This document shows, piece by piece, positions 54,454 to 63,882 of a stretch of DNA of 64,000 bases. Source of the DNA: Stappia albiluteola (GTDB lineage: Bacteria > Pseudomonadota > Alphaproteobacteria > Rhizobiales > Stappiaceae); NCBI RefSeq assembly GCF_014050225.1, contig NZ_JACFXV010000058.1:1-64000 (forward strand), read 5' to 3'. Every line of letters starts with the position of its first letter. Position 1 is the first letter of the stretch. The notes under the pieces are model-generated. The model had not been told where the DNA came from. It was given only the letters and a program-made list of their open reading frames with translations, and did not search any database. The translations under genes and the position numbers were made by a program.

Positions 54454-54640
54454 GTGAAATACCGTCGAGCGCCGAATACGGTCTCTCGTCCGCAGGAAAA
54501 CACGCGCTGTCTGCTTTCGGGAAGACTTTCCTGATGACGATCTCGAGATCGACCGGCAAGGCGAGTTTTGCCGCACCCAAAGCCTAAGTGCGGCGGAAAA
54601 GCCGAAAGGCAAAATAAAATCAGATATTTGGGCTAAATGG

Positions 54641-54716
<76 letters not shown>

Positions 54717-55039
54717 CAAGGCGGATGGTCGTCGAAAGAAGCCATATCCACCAGAAGTGCCGGTCTTATAGAAGCTGACAGGGCGTCTGTCCAGCGGGGC
54801 CAGGCGACTTTTTCACAGGCCCGTTCGTCAATGGTGCGAGTAGCTTGCCCTTGCAGCGGCATCGTTCTGCAGCCCGGTTGGAGGCTCGATTTCGTAGACG
54901 CAGGGGCGCAGAAACATTCGCCTCCGGTGGCCGTGCCGGCCGAGCGCTGACCGACGACAGCCCCGCCAAGTCGCCTGAAAAGCTTCTTCCGGAGCAGGCT
55001 GGCTGGCGGCCTTGTCAGAATGATTCAAGGCATACGGTC

Positions 55040-56437
55040 CTAAAAGTTCTTGATGACGGAGATCGTAGCCGAGGCGTCGGAATATTCCCGCGTTACGTAA
55101 TTCGACTGCTGACGATGCAATTCGCCCGTCAATGCAAGTGCGACATCCTCGCGGACCGGTACCGTGAGGATCGCGCGCAGCCAGCCTTCGTTGTCGTACT
55201 GGGTCTGCGTCAGGCTGACCGCAGGGTTGGGTTCGTCATAATCGCGGCGGATATAACCGGCCTCCAGATCGAACGCCCAGTCATAGGGCACGGCATCGAT
55301 CGGCGACGAGAACGTATAGGTGGCACCGAGCGCGAAGCCCGCCTCCCAGCTCTGTTCGAAGTTTGCGCTCGCTTCCTCATAGTCGGCAAGCACCTGCACC
55401 CACCATCGGATCGCTTCAGTCGCCTGGCGGGAATAGGTCACGACGCCGAGCAACTGGTAGCCGTCGTAGTCGGTGACCGTCGGATAGGTGGCTGTATCGT
55501 TGAACCAGCGCCGACGGATTTCCGCCCGTGCGTTCAGGCTGCTCTGGATATCCGGCAGCATCTCGAATTTCAGGCCGGAGCCCACCGAACCCGAATAATT
55601 GGCGCCGTTGAGCCGCACGCCACCGAGGATGCCGTAGACCCCGAGGCGGGCATTGTCGATCTCGAAGCGGCCGAGACTGAAACTTGGACCGAAAGTCAGC
55701 TCCGCCAATTCGGTATCGAGCCTCGTGAAGTCGGCGTAGCGCGACCCGTAGAAAACGAGATCGGCCTCAAGCAGATCACCCTGATTGCCGACGTCGTAAG
55801 CCCCATGTACGCCGCCGGCGATGAAACCGTTGACATCCGGATCGCCGACCGCGGTCTCATCGAGAACATATGGAATGCCGTTGAGGGTGACGAACCTGCT
55901 GCTGGGGCCGGCATTGGCATTCGATTGGTAGCGCACACCAAGGATCACTGTCCCGGAAATGCTTGCCGGATCCTCCGCTTCCTCGATCGCTGCAAGATAG
56001 ACCGCCGCCCGTTCCCGCGTTTCAGCCGTGGCTGAATTGCTCGACTGGGCGAATTCCAGATAGGTACGAGCCACTTCGAAGGACCCGAGGCGAAAATAGA
56101 GGGCACCAAGTTCAAGCTGCGCCGCCCCGAGCCCCGGCGAAAAGATCAATAACCGCTCCAGCGTGCTGATTGCCGCTTCATAGTCGCCGAGCGTCACCGA
56201 GACCTCGGCATAGCGGAAAGCCAGTTCCACATTCTCCGGCGCGGCAAGCGAAGCGGCCAGGAGGTCCGCCTGTTCGGCGACTAGCTGCGGATTTGCTCCC
56301 TCAAGCGGGTCGAAAACCTGGGCCAAGGCTGGCGGCGACAACAACATGGCAGCCACGCTCGCCCTGGCCGGGATCGAGCGGAGCGCCTTGCACAGATACT
56401 TGAAGGCTGGAAGATGACACACGCAGAACCCCGGCAA
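55040..56437 (-). CDS. TPR / beta-barrel outer-membrane protein (Slam-like layout)
   Basis: A 465-residue protein: cleavable signal ending PPALAQ, two to three TPR units (about 50-150: AFRYAEVSVTLGDYEAAIST, LGALYFRLGSFEVARTYLEF), then about 300 residues of alternating aromatic beta strands ending in Phe (TISVIKNF), the signature of an outer-membrane barrel. TPR-plus-barrel is the layout of Slam (DUF560) surface-lipoprotein translocators, but sequence identity is not clear. A FecR-domain protein is encoded nearby. The start is uncertain: TTG 56437 or GTG 56422, neither with a strong ribosome site. Confidence 0.75.
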   Translation of the reverse strand: MPGFCVCHLPAFKYLCKALRSIPARASVAAMLLSPPALAQVFDPLEGANPQLVAEQADLLAASLAAPENVELAFRYAEVSVTLGDYEAAISTLERLLIFSPGLGAAQLELGALYFRLGSFEVARTYLEFAQSSNSATAETRERAAVYLAAIEEAEDPASISGTVILGVRYQSNANAGPSSRFVTLNGIPYVLDETAVGDPDVNGFIAGGVHGAYDVGNQGDLLEADLVFYGSRYADFTRLDTELAELTFGPSFSLGRFEIDNARLGVYGILGGVRLNGANYSGSVGSGLKFEMLPDIQSSLNARAEIRRRWFNDTATYPTVTDYDGYQLLGVVTYSRQATEAIRWWVQVLADYEEASANFEQSWEAGFALGATYTFSSPIDAVPYDWAFDLEAGYIRRDYDEPNPAVSLTQTQYDNEGWLRAILTVPVREDVALALTGELHRQQSNYVTREYSDASATISVIKNF

Positions 56438-56589
56438 TAAAGAAATAATTTATTATTACCCTAAGGCATTTTCATTGTCGGAGTCGCGATCCGCGTACAC
56501 CTATTCATAAGTTGGGTTAGTGATGTTGTAGCACTGCAACAATTACGGATATTGAATACAATTAGCGGAAGAATTCTGACAAGAATCAA

Positions 56590-56621
56590 CCGGCGCCGCT
56601 GCGGATTAACGGCGGCGCCGG
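56590..56621 (-). terminator. Hairpin after 5'-nucleotidase gene
   Basis: 10-bp stem CCGGCGCCGC/GCGGCGCCGG with a 12-nt loop, 14 bp downstream of the 5'-nucleotidase stop on its strand. T-run weak. Confidence 0.6.
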
Positions 56622-56634
56622 CCGGGATAGAGTC

Positions 56635-58260
56635 TCACTCGACTTCGCGAACACGCTCGTCGAGATACGGCTTGTAGGCACCGCCCAGTTCGGCGATGTA
56701 ATCGGCCACGACCTGCTCCAGCCCGGGCCCGTAGTCGTAGGCATTGAGCCCAGCCGTGGCGAAGATCTTGTAGCCATCGCCGCCGCCGCGCATGTAGTTA
56801 TTGCTGACGACGCCGTAGACCTTTTCCGGATCAAGAGGGACGAAGGTTCCGCCCTCGTTGACCTCCGCCTTGATGATACGGCCTTCGCCGGGCTTCTTCG
56901 CCCTGGTCCAGGTGTAACGCAGCCCGGCGACCTGCGGGAAACGGCCGGCACCTTCCTCGACCTGCGAAACGCCGTTCTCAAGCGCGGCCAGAACATCCGC
57001 CCCCTTGAGCTGGAAGGTCGACAGCGTGTTCTGGAAGGGCAGCACCGTCAGCACTTCGCCCATGGTGACTTCGCCGCCTTCAATTGACGCACGCAAGCCG
57101 CCGCCATTCTGGATGGCGATCTGGATTCCCTGATCCTTGACCCGATCCAGCATGGCATCGGCAACAAGATTGCCCATCTCGCATTCGCGGGCGCGGCAGC
57201 TGTCGCGCGAGCCGTCGATGGTTGCGGAGGTGCTGCCGACCACCTGCGCCTTCAGTTCTTCCAGTGGCCCGGCAAGCTCTGTCACGCGTGCGGCAACCGC
57301 CTTGTCGGCTGGTACGGAAGCGTCCAGCAGGATCGGCTCACCGACAGCGGAAACGACGTTCCCGTCATCGTCGAAGACGACCTCGACCTCGCCGACATAC
57401 TTGCCGTAGGCATAGGCCTGAACGATCGGGACCTGCTTGCCGGCAGGATTTTGCACGACCACGGGATAGGGCCCCGCCGCATTCTCTGCCGTGTTCGAGA
57501 GCAAGGTGTGAGAATGACCGCCGACGATGACATCGATCCCCGGAACGCGGGACGCAATCTGCATGTCGCGCGGCAATCCCATATGCGTCAGGGCAATGAT
57601 CTTGTCGACGCCGGCAGCCTCAAGGCCTTCCACTGCGCCCTTGAGATAGTCTTCGGCCGTCAGGAACCGCACATTCTTGCCAGGAGAAGAGGTTTCCACC
57701 GTGTCTTCCGCAAGAACGGAGACGATGCCGATCTTCTGGCCGCCCCGCTCCAGAATGATTGCGCCGGGAATACGCCCCTTCAGCGTCGGTTCGTTCTCGA
57801 CGTCGACATTGCCCGATAGAACCGGGAAATTGACGAGATCGAGGAACCCCGCCAGTCCCTGCGGACCATCGTCGAATTCATGGTTCCCCACCGCCATAGC
57901 ATCGAAGCCGATGGCCTCCATGAACTCCGCAGCGGCCTTGCCTTTGTAGGTGGAATAGAAAAGGGAACCCTGGAACTGATCCCCGGCATCGAGGGTCAGG
58001 ACATTCCTTCCCGCCTCACCGAGCGCCTTGCGGCGCTCGTCGATCTTCGACTTGATCCGGGCGACACCGCCAAAGCATTCGCCCTTCGTATCTTCCTCGG
58101 CCGAACAGGTTGAATCGTATTTGTTGATCGGCTCGATACGCGAATGCAGGTCGTTGATATGCAGGATGGTCAGCGCGTATTCGGCCCACGCCGCCTGCGG
58201 CGCCAACGTCGCCGATGCCGCGAGCGCCGCAAGGCAACTCCCCAGGAAAATGCGCTTCAT
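56635..58260 (-). CDS. Periplasmic 5'-nucleotidase / metallophosphatase
   Basis: A 541-residue exported enzyme that dephosphorylates nucleotides. Signal MKRIFLGSCLAALAASATLA with cleavage near AWA; calcineurin-like domain with HINDLHSRIEP, DAGDQFQGSLFYS, VGNHEFDDGP, THMGLPRD and GGHSHTLL; C-terminal 5_nucleotid_C domain with QNGGGLRASIEGGEVTMGEV. An insertion with CTCSAEED/GECFGG adds Cys residues. ATG 58260 follows GGGGAGA. May supply phosphate from nucleotides. Confidence 0.92.
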   Translation of the reverse strand: MKRIFLGSCLAALAASATLAPQAAWAEYALTILHINDLHSRIEPINKYDSTCSAEEDTKGECFGGVARIKSKIDERRKALGEAGRNVLTLDAGDQFQGSLFYSTYKGKAAAEFMEAIGFDAMAVGNHEFDDGPQGLAGFLDLVNFPVLSGNVDVENEPTLKGRIPGAIILERGGQKIGIVSVLAEDTVETSSPGKNVRFLTAEDYLKGAVEGLEAAGVDKIIALTHMGLPRDMQIASRVPGIDVIVGGHSHTLLSNTAENAAGPYPVVVQNPAGKQVPIVQAYAYGKYVGEVEVVFDDDGNVVSAVGEPILLDASVPADKAVAARVTELAGPLEELKAQVVGSTSATIDGSRDSCRARECEMGNLVADAMLDRVKDQGIQIAIQNGGGLRASIEGGEVTMGEVLTVLPFQNTLSTFQLKGADVLAALENGVSQVEEGAGRFPQVAGLRYTWTRAKKPGEGRIIKAEVNEGGTFVPLDPEKVYGVVSNNYMRGGGDGYKIFATAGLNAYDYGPGLEQVVADYIAELGGAYKPYLDERVREVE

Positions 58261-58680
58261 CTCGGTCTCCCCAAATTTAAACCCGGTCTTTCCGGCCCCT
58301 CCGCACATACCCGGCAGGATTGGAGGAGCGCGGCTCATTTCACCTTCCCCCGATCGGCGGCCCGCCGCGCTCCCGCGCCCGAACTGCCAAGGAAAGGAGG
58401 CTGCCCCGCTAACTCATTTATCCCGCAGCGGAAATATAACGCACCGCCGCAAGTTTCATACATTAAAATGTTGATTTTCAAGCGATTTACTTATCGCGTC
58501 GGGCAATTCGATTGACCGCACCGCCCGGTTGCCTTCAGATTGCCAGCCGATATCCGGGCCGTCCAGCAAGAAAGGTGATATTTCAACGGGGTGTGAATAT
58601 CGCGGATGAACTTCTCAAGCGAATAATCCCGGCGCCGAACATGCCGGCACCAGGAGAGAATTGCCGTTCAGAAGCTCAAG
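58261..58680. other. Intergenic region between FecR-domain and 5'-nucleotidase genes
   Basis: 420 bp; AT-rich around 58430-58510, likely promoter for the 5'-nucleotidase. No gene or strong repeat seen. Confidence 0.5.
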
Positions 58681-59532
58681 TTACAGCCCGCCGCCGGGAT
58701 AAGGCTGATAACCGTAGGTCTTCGTGCTCAAGAGGAAGGAATTGTTGGCGTCCTGCAAATTGAAACGCCCTTCGAGTGGCCGCTTGGGATCGGCATGCAG
58801 CACAGGCTTCGGTATTGGAGAGAAGTATTTCGGCTTCAGTCCCGAATTGAGGCTGCTGAATGCCTGGAACTGACCGGCCTTCGGCTTGTTTGAGCTGCCG
58901 CCGTTCTGACCGGGTTGGCCCGATAGCAGACCGACGATCCGTTTCGTCAGGTCGGCAGGCGTCCTCCCCACTGTGCCCTGCCCTCCCTGCGCGAAGACGG
59001 AAAAGCCGGAGCGATAGACGAGTTGGTTACCGCCCGACTGCCCTTGGAAGGAAAGCTGATTGCCGTAGAGCAGGGAATAGACGGACTGGCCTCCGTCCTC
59101 GAAGAACGTCGCCATGCCGCCACGGATACCGACCGTCCCCTGGCGGGTGTTGATCGTCACGCCGCCCTTTTCCTTCGACAGGCGTCCGCCAACGAAGCGG
59201 GCGACGCCCTTGCCGAACGTCGCGACCAGCTTTCCGGCACCGGATTGCGGATTGTAGACGAACTCGTCGATCACCAGATCGGAATCCGGACCGACTGTAA
59301 AGGTCGAACCATCGACCAGAAGCACTTGCACCAGGCCGATGCGGTCAGTGCGGATCCGTTCGTTGTAGAAAACGGATTCCTTGATACGCATCGTGCGCAC
59401 ACGGCCGTTCCGCTCGGCTTCGGCGGATTGGTTCACTGCGCTCGTCACACCCACCCCGTTATCCGCCGTTGCAGTGGCAACGCCGGAAAGCAGCAAAATG
59501 ATGCCAGCAAGCAAAATACGGGATGGTTGCAT
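58681..59532 (-). CDS. Secreted FecR-domain protein
   Basis: A 283-residue protein with signal MQPSRILLAGIILLLSGVAT (cleavage near ATA) and a FecR domain at about 40-160: RTDRIGLVQVLLVDGSTFTVGPDSDLVIDEFVY, TRQGTVGIRGGMATFF. The C-terminal 100 residues are Gly/Gln/Ser-rich. Lacking a membrane anchor, it is not a FecR anti-sigma factor but the stand-alone secreted type. AGGGGCGAG precedes ATG 59532. The nearby TPR/barrel protein could be its outer-membrane partner. Confidence 0.85.
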   Translation of the reverse strand: MQPSRILLAGIILLLSGVATATADNGVGVTSAVNQSAEAERNGRVRTMRIKESVFYNERIRTDRIGLVQVLLVDGSTFTVGPDSDLVIDEFVYNPQSGAGKLVATFGKGVARFVGGRLSKEKGGVTINTRQGTVGIRGGMATFFEDGGQSVYSLLYGNQLSFQGQSGGNQLVYRSGFSVFAQGGQGTVGRTPADLTKRIVGLLSGQPGQNGGSSNKPKAGQFQAFSSLNSGLKPKYFSPIPKPVLHADPKRPLEGRFNLQDANNSFLLSTKTYGYQPYPGGGL

Positions 59533-59722
59533 TTTTCTCGCCCCTTGCAGTCAAAGGTTTCACGTAGCGAGAATTTATTTCGACAAGAACTCTCGCGGAC
59601 AAGCAATTCATACACCGCAAGCCGCGAAATACTGTGACTCATATTACATTTCGTCAATCCGATGTGGTCTTTAGCCGAAGCCCGTGATCCAATCGCAACA
59701 ATTGCCGCCGAACGGACCCTGT

Positions 59723-59968
59723 CTAGCCGTGCTTTACCGCCTTGCCGAGTTCGCGCTCCAATTCGTCGAAATCCTCCGGCTCCATCTCGACCACCGGCAC
59801 CGTGTAGCTTCCCGAAAGCCAGCGATTGAGGTCGACATCGGCACAGCGTTTCGAGCAAAACGGATGGAATCGCTCGGCGGAAAGCTTGCTGCAGACCGGG
59901 CAGGGCCGCGCCCGGCGGAAAGCCGTCTCGGTTTTTCCGGCCTCGCCCTTTTCCGCTTCGTCTGACAT
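59723..59968 (-). CDS. yacG: Zinc-binding DNA gyrase inhibitor YacG
   Basis: An 81-residue zinc protein with CPVCSK and FCSKRCADVDLNRWLSGSY, the four-Cys YacG zinc site and its helix. YacG binds GyrB and inhibits gyrase in E. coli. Acidic C-terminus. ATG 59968 is chosen over an upstream in-frame Met because it gives the usual length and follows GGAACGCGGAG. In rhizobia it usually follows maf directly; here two genes intervene. Confidence 0.92.
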   Translation of the reverse strand: MSDEAEKGEAGKTETAFRRARPCPVCSKLSAERFHPFCSKRCADVDLNRWLSGSYTVPVVEMEPEDFDELERELGKAVKHG

Positions 59969-60010
59969 CTCCGCGTTCCTTTTGCTGTGAAGTCGCAAGC
60001 CGGTGCGGGT

Positions 60011-60817
60011 TTAGCTGTATTTCAGCGTGATGCCGCCATCGACAAGCAATTCGATACCGGTGATATAGCGCGCTTCGTCGCTGGCAAGAAACAGGGCCGC
60101 ATTTGCCACGTCCCACGCGTCGCCCATATGGCCCATCGGCACCTGCGCGTCGCGCACCTTCCACATTTCCTCAACGTCGCCGCCGGCATAGGCCTTGGCA
60201 AGGCCCGCCGCCTTTTCCACCATCGGCGTCTTCATCAGGCCGGGCAGGACCGCGTTCACCCGAATGTTTCGGCCGGCATATTCGGCGGCCGTGGTCCGCG
60301 TGAGGTGATTTACCGCCGCCTTGGTGGCGTAATAGGTGGAATAGGGCACGCCGGTATAGCGAACCGACGCGATCGAGGAGATGTTGACGATCGACCCTCC
60401 GCCCTGTTTCAGCATCACCGGGATGGCGTGCTTCATCGTCAGGAAGACGCTTTTCAGGTTGATCGCATTGACGCGATCCCACTCTTCCTCCGGCAGTTCG
60501 ACCACGCCGCCGACCTCGGCGATGCCCACATTGTTGTCGAGGATGTCGATCCGCCCGAATGCCTTGACGGCGGCTGCCACCATCGCAGCCACCTCGTCGT
60601 TTTTCGTCACGTCGCAGCGCACCGCGATTGCCTTGCCGCCCTCGCCTTCGATGATGGACCGCGTCTCATCCGCTGCCTTCTCGTTTATATCCGCGCAGAC
60701 GACACTCGCCCCCTCCCGGGCGAAGAGAACGGCGGCAGCCTTGCCATTGCCCCATCCGGGACCGACCGAGCCGGCTCCCACCACCAGTGCGACCTTGCCG
60801 GCCAGACGTCCCGTCAT
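60011..60817 (-). CDS. SDR family oxidoreductase
   Basis: A 268-residue short-chain dehydrogenase. Variant nucleotide-binding loop GAGSVGPGWGNGKA, NNVGIAEVGG, and catalytic Ser-Tyr-Lys in NISSIAS and YSTYYATKAAV. C-terminal GIELLVDGGITLKYS. Overlaps the upstream ligase (ATGA), so the two are co-translated; likely oxidises a hydroxyacyl intermediate from the ligase pathway. Substrate unknown. Confidence 0.88.
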   Translation of the reverse strand: MTGRLAGKVALVVGAGSVGPGWGNGKAAAVLFAREGASVVCADINEKAADETRSIIEGEGGKAIAVRCDVTKNDEVAAMVAAAVKAFGRIDILDNNVGIAEVGGVVELPEEEWDRVNAINLKSVFLTMKHAIPVMLKQGGGSIVNISSIASVRYTGVPYSTYYATKAAVNHLTRTTAAEYAGRNIRVNAVLPGLMKTPMVEKAAGLAKAYAGGDVEEMWKVRDAQVPMGHMGDAWDVANAALFLASDEARYITGIELLVDGGITLKYS

Positions 60818-62352
60818 GCCTTCCCCCCGTTTGTCACAGCTTCATTATGCAGCGTGCGGTCGGCATCCCTCAGTTCGGTCTTCAGGATCTTGCCGTAATT
60901 GTTCTTGGGCAGGCTCTCCAGCCGGATATATGCCTTGGGCCGCTTGAACCGCGCGATACTGTCCAGGCAGAGCCGGTCGAGATCCGCCGGCTCGGCGTCT
61001 CCCGCGTAATAGGCGATCACCACCTCGCCCCATTCCGGATCCGGACGGCCGATGACCGAAGCCTCGCGAACGCCCGGATGCGACAGCAGCACCTCCTCCA
61101 CTTCCCGAGGATAGATGTTGCTGCCGCCCGAGATGATAACGTCCTTGGACCGGTCACGAAGCGTGACATAGCCTTCGCCGTCAATCGAGCCGACATCACC
61201 GGTGTGCAGCCAGCCGCCGCGCAGCGCATCGGCGGTCGCTTCCGGGTTATCCCAGTAGCCGAGCATCACCGTATCACCGCGAACGAGTATCTCGCCGCTC
61301 TCGCCTTCCGGGACCGGATTGCCATCCGCGCCGCCGATCCGCACCTCGACCGCGGAATTGACGAGGCCGGCAGAACCGAGCCTCTCCAGCCAGCGGGGAT
61401 GATCGCGGTGCGCGATATCCGCCTTGGAAAGCACGGTACCTGTCATCGGTGTCTCGCCCTGACCGTAGATCTGGGCAAAGCGCGGGCCGAAACGGTCAAG
61501 CGCGCGGACGATATCGGCGACATGCATCGGCGCGCCGCCCCAGATGATCGTACGGATATTTTCCGCCGCGACATCCCGCCCGCACTCGACCAGCCGCTTG
61601 ATCATGGTGGGCGCGGCGAACATCGATGTCCCGGGCCGATTGTTGAAGAAGGACAGCACCTCGTTCGGCTCGAAACCGCCCGACTCCGCCACAGCGTTGA
61701 CGCCGAAGCGGCCGACATGCGCCATGATGTAGATGCCGGAGCCATGGCTCATGGGAGCCGCATGCAGGAGCGTGTCGCCCGGCATCGTCGTATCGACATC
61801 CGTGAGATAGGCGAAAGACGTCGCCATGAGGTTGCGATGGCTCAGCATCGCACCCTTCGGGCGCCCCGTGGTGCCGGATGTGTAGAAGAGCCAGGCGAGA
61901 TCGTCCGGCGCGGCTTCCGCCAGAGCCGACGCATCACCTGAATACAGCCGGTCATAGGCGGGCGAGGCAACCGTGATCAGATGCTTCAGGCTATCGGGCG
62001 CCTGCGCCGCAAGTGACGCTTCCAGGTCCTTCCCGACGAAGGCGACGGCAGAGCCGGAATGTTCAAGGATCCACGCAGCTTCGGCCGCATGAAGCTTGGC
62101 GTTGATCGGCACGGCGGTCAGGCCCGCCCACCAGATGCCATAGAGGATTTCCAGATACTCGGCGCAGTTCTTTGAGAAGATCGCGACGCGGGCATCCCGC
62201 CCCACACCCGGCAGGCTCTTCAGGCCGAAAGCGAGGCGCGCCGCCCGTTCGGCAAACCGCGCATAGGAGGCAATCGTCCGCTGACCGATCGCAATTGCAG
62301 GACTGTCAGGCCGTGCCCGCCCGGCACGGTGGAGCCAAGCCGCCAGATTCAT
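60814..62352 (-). CDS. AMP-dependent acyl-CoA synthetase
   Basis: A 512-residue adenylate-forming ligase: LFYTSGTTGRPKGAMLSH, YGQGETPMTGTV in place of the usual YGMTE, TGDVGSIDGEGYV, RSKDVIISGGSNIYP and catalytic Lys in PKNNYGKILKTEL. GGGAGG directly before ATG 62352 fixes the start. The aromatic or medium-chain acid substrate cannot be told. Coupled to the SDR gene; the pair is inserted between maf and yacG. Confidence 0.9.
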   Translation of the reverse strand: MNLAAWLHRAGRARPDSPAIAIGQRTIASYARFAERAARLAFGLKSLPGVGRDARVAIFSKNCAEYLEILYGIWWAGLTAVPINAKLHAAEAAWILEHSGSAVAFVGKDLEASLAAQAPDSLKHLITVASPAYDRLYSGDASALAEAAPDDLAWLFYTSGTTGRPKGAMLSHRNLMATSFAYLTDVDTTMPGDTLLHAAPMSHGSGIYIMAHVGRFGVNAVAESGGFEPNEVLSFFNNRPGTSMFAAPTMIKRLVECGRDVAAENIRTIIWGGAPMHVADIVRALDRFGPRFAQIYGQGETPMTGTVLSKADIAHRDHPRWLERLGSAGLVNSAVEVRIGGADGNPVPEGESGEILVRGDTVMLGYWDNPEATADALRGGWLHTGDVGSIDGEGYVTLRDRSKDVIISGGSNIYPREVEEVLLSHPGVREASVIGRPDPEWGEVVIAYYAGDAEPADLDRLCLDSIARFKRPKAYIRLESLPKNNYGKILKTELRDADRTLHNEAVTNGGKA

Positions 62353-62478
62353 CGATCCTCCCGAAATCGGCCGCCTTCCCTCTATGGAGAAGTTCACGCA
62401 TCTTGGACCGCGCGCACTGCGCAACGCAATCCTAGTTGCTCAGCCTTTCGGGAAAACTCCACCCAAAGAAGAAGCCCC

Positions 62479-63114
62479 TCAGCCTGCAAGCGCGGCCGGA
62501 TCGTTCCACGTGGCGGTCACGGGATAGCCGAGCCCGCTCAATAGATTCGAGGTCTCGTAGAGCGGCAGGCCCACCACGTTCGCGTAGGACCCCACGATCT
62601 TCGCCACGAATACGCCAGCCAGCCCCTGAATGGCATAGCCACCCGCCTTGCCGCGCCATTCGCCGGATGCGAGATAGGCCTTGATTTCGTGCCGGGACAG
62701 CCGCTTGAAGCGAACCCGTGTCTCCACGAGCCGCTGGCGATAGACGCCCGTCGGCGCACTCACGCATATGCCGGTGTAGACGCGATGCGCGCGGCCCGAA
62801 AGCAGCTGCAGGCAGGCATCGGCCTGATCGTAGGTTTCCGCCTTGGGCAGAATGCGGCGCCCGACGGCCACGACCGTATCGGCGGCAAGCACAAGCCCCC
62901 GCTCTCCATCCGGCAGGCGATCCGCGCCGCGGCGGGCCACCTCGGCCTTGGTCCGGGCAAGACGATTTGCCAGCGCGCGCGGGCTTTCCCCGCGATGCGG
63001 CGCCTCGTCGATGTCGGCCGGCAGGAGGTGATCCGGATCGATGCCGATCTGCTGCAGCAACGCCAGGCGACGTGGCGAACCGGAGGCCAGGACGAGTTTG
63101 GGGCGTTCAGTCAT
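62479..63114 (-). CDS. maf: Maf family nucleoside triphosphate pyrophosphatase
   Basis: A 211-residue Maf/HAM1-like pyrophosphatase that hydrolyses non-canonical or excess NTPs. Motifs [10 protein letters not shown] (11-20), [18 protein letters not shown], and [20 protein letters not shown] for base recognition. Downstream of infA on the same strand, the usual rhizobial order. 126 bp before the acyl-CoA ligase. Confidence 0.94.
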   Translation of the reverse strand: MTERPKLVLASGSPRRLALLQQIGIDPDHLLPADIDEAPHRGESPRALANRLARTKAEVARRGADRLPDGERGLVLAADTVVAVGRRILPKAETYDQADACLQLLSGRAHRVYTGICVSAPTGVYRQRLVETRVRFKRLSRHEIKAYLASGEWRGKAGGYAIQGLAGVFVAKIVGSYANVVGLPLYETSNLLSGLGYPVTATWNDPAALAG

Positions 63115-63169
63115 CGCGTGCCGACCGGATGAAATTGATGCAGACGAACGTAGATGCCAATCGGCACAA

Positions 63170-63388
63170 TCACTTGAAGCGGTAGGTGATGCGGCCCTTC
63201 GTCAGGTCGTAGGGCGTCATCTCGACCAGGACACGGTCGCCCGCAAGCACCCGGATGCGGTTCTTGCGCATCCGCCCGGCGGTGTGGGCAATGATTTCGT
63301 GGTCGTTTTCAAGCTTGACGCGAAAGGTCGCGTTCGGGAGCAGCTCGGTAACCACTCCGGGGAATTCAAGTACTTCTTCCTTGGCCAT
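63170..63388 (-). CDS. infA: Translation initiation factor IF-1
   Basis: A 72-residue S1/OB-fold protein that occupies the ribosomal A site during initiation: [55 protein letters not shown]. Full length. AGGACACCG precedes the ATG. 55 bp upstream of maf. Confidence 0.98.
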   Translation of the reverse strand: MAKEEVLEFPGVVTELLPNATFRVKLENDHEIIAHTAGRMRKNRIRVLAGDRVLVEMTPYDLTKGRITYRFK

Positions 63389-63882
63389 TCGGTGTCCTGA
63401 TCTTCAATGCCAAAATGAGGCCGTTCCGACGCCAGCAAGCCTGGAGCGACGATACGTCCCGAATTCGGCCGAACTGTTCCGGATCGCGTCCCGGTCACTT
63501 TCCGAAATGCCGATCCGAAAGGAATACGCCTCAGCGTGGCCGGGAACCTAGCGGATCGGAAAGAGAAAGTGAACAGGGTGATATGCGTGAAGTCGAATTA
63601 CCGTCAATTGGGAGCTCTTTCCGGTGGAACAGAGCGATACGCCACCTCAATCCGAGCGATCCAGCAGGAAAGGGTGGGGCGCGGTGGGGCCTCCCGTCCC
63701 CCGTATCCGGCCGAACCGATGAATAAATCGCCGGCAAGTCCGTTCGAGGGCAACCCCACATGGCGGCCCGATCGCCGCCCCCAGACGATCGTCCTACGGC
63801 AGGGAGACTGTCACCGTGTCACGCGCCCCGCAGCCAGACTAGCGACAACGCCGCGACAATGCACCCATTAGTTGCATATAGG
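63389..63882. other. Intergenic region upstream of infA
   Basis: About 490 bp between the end of an ArsC/phosphatase-like gene and infA, both on the minus strand. Should contain the infA promoter. No gene, tRNA or clear repeat seen. Confidence 0.5.

Noticed and set aside
54845-56035. 396-codon plus-strand ORF
   Set aside because: Antisense to the TPR/barrel protein, which has a signal peptide and C-terminal Phe.
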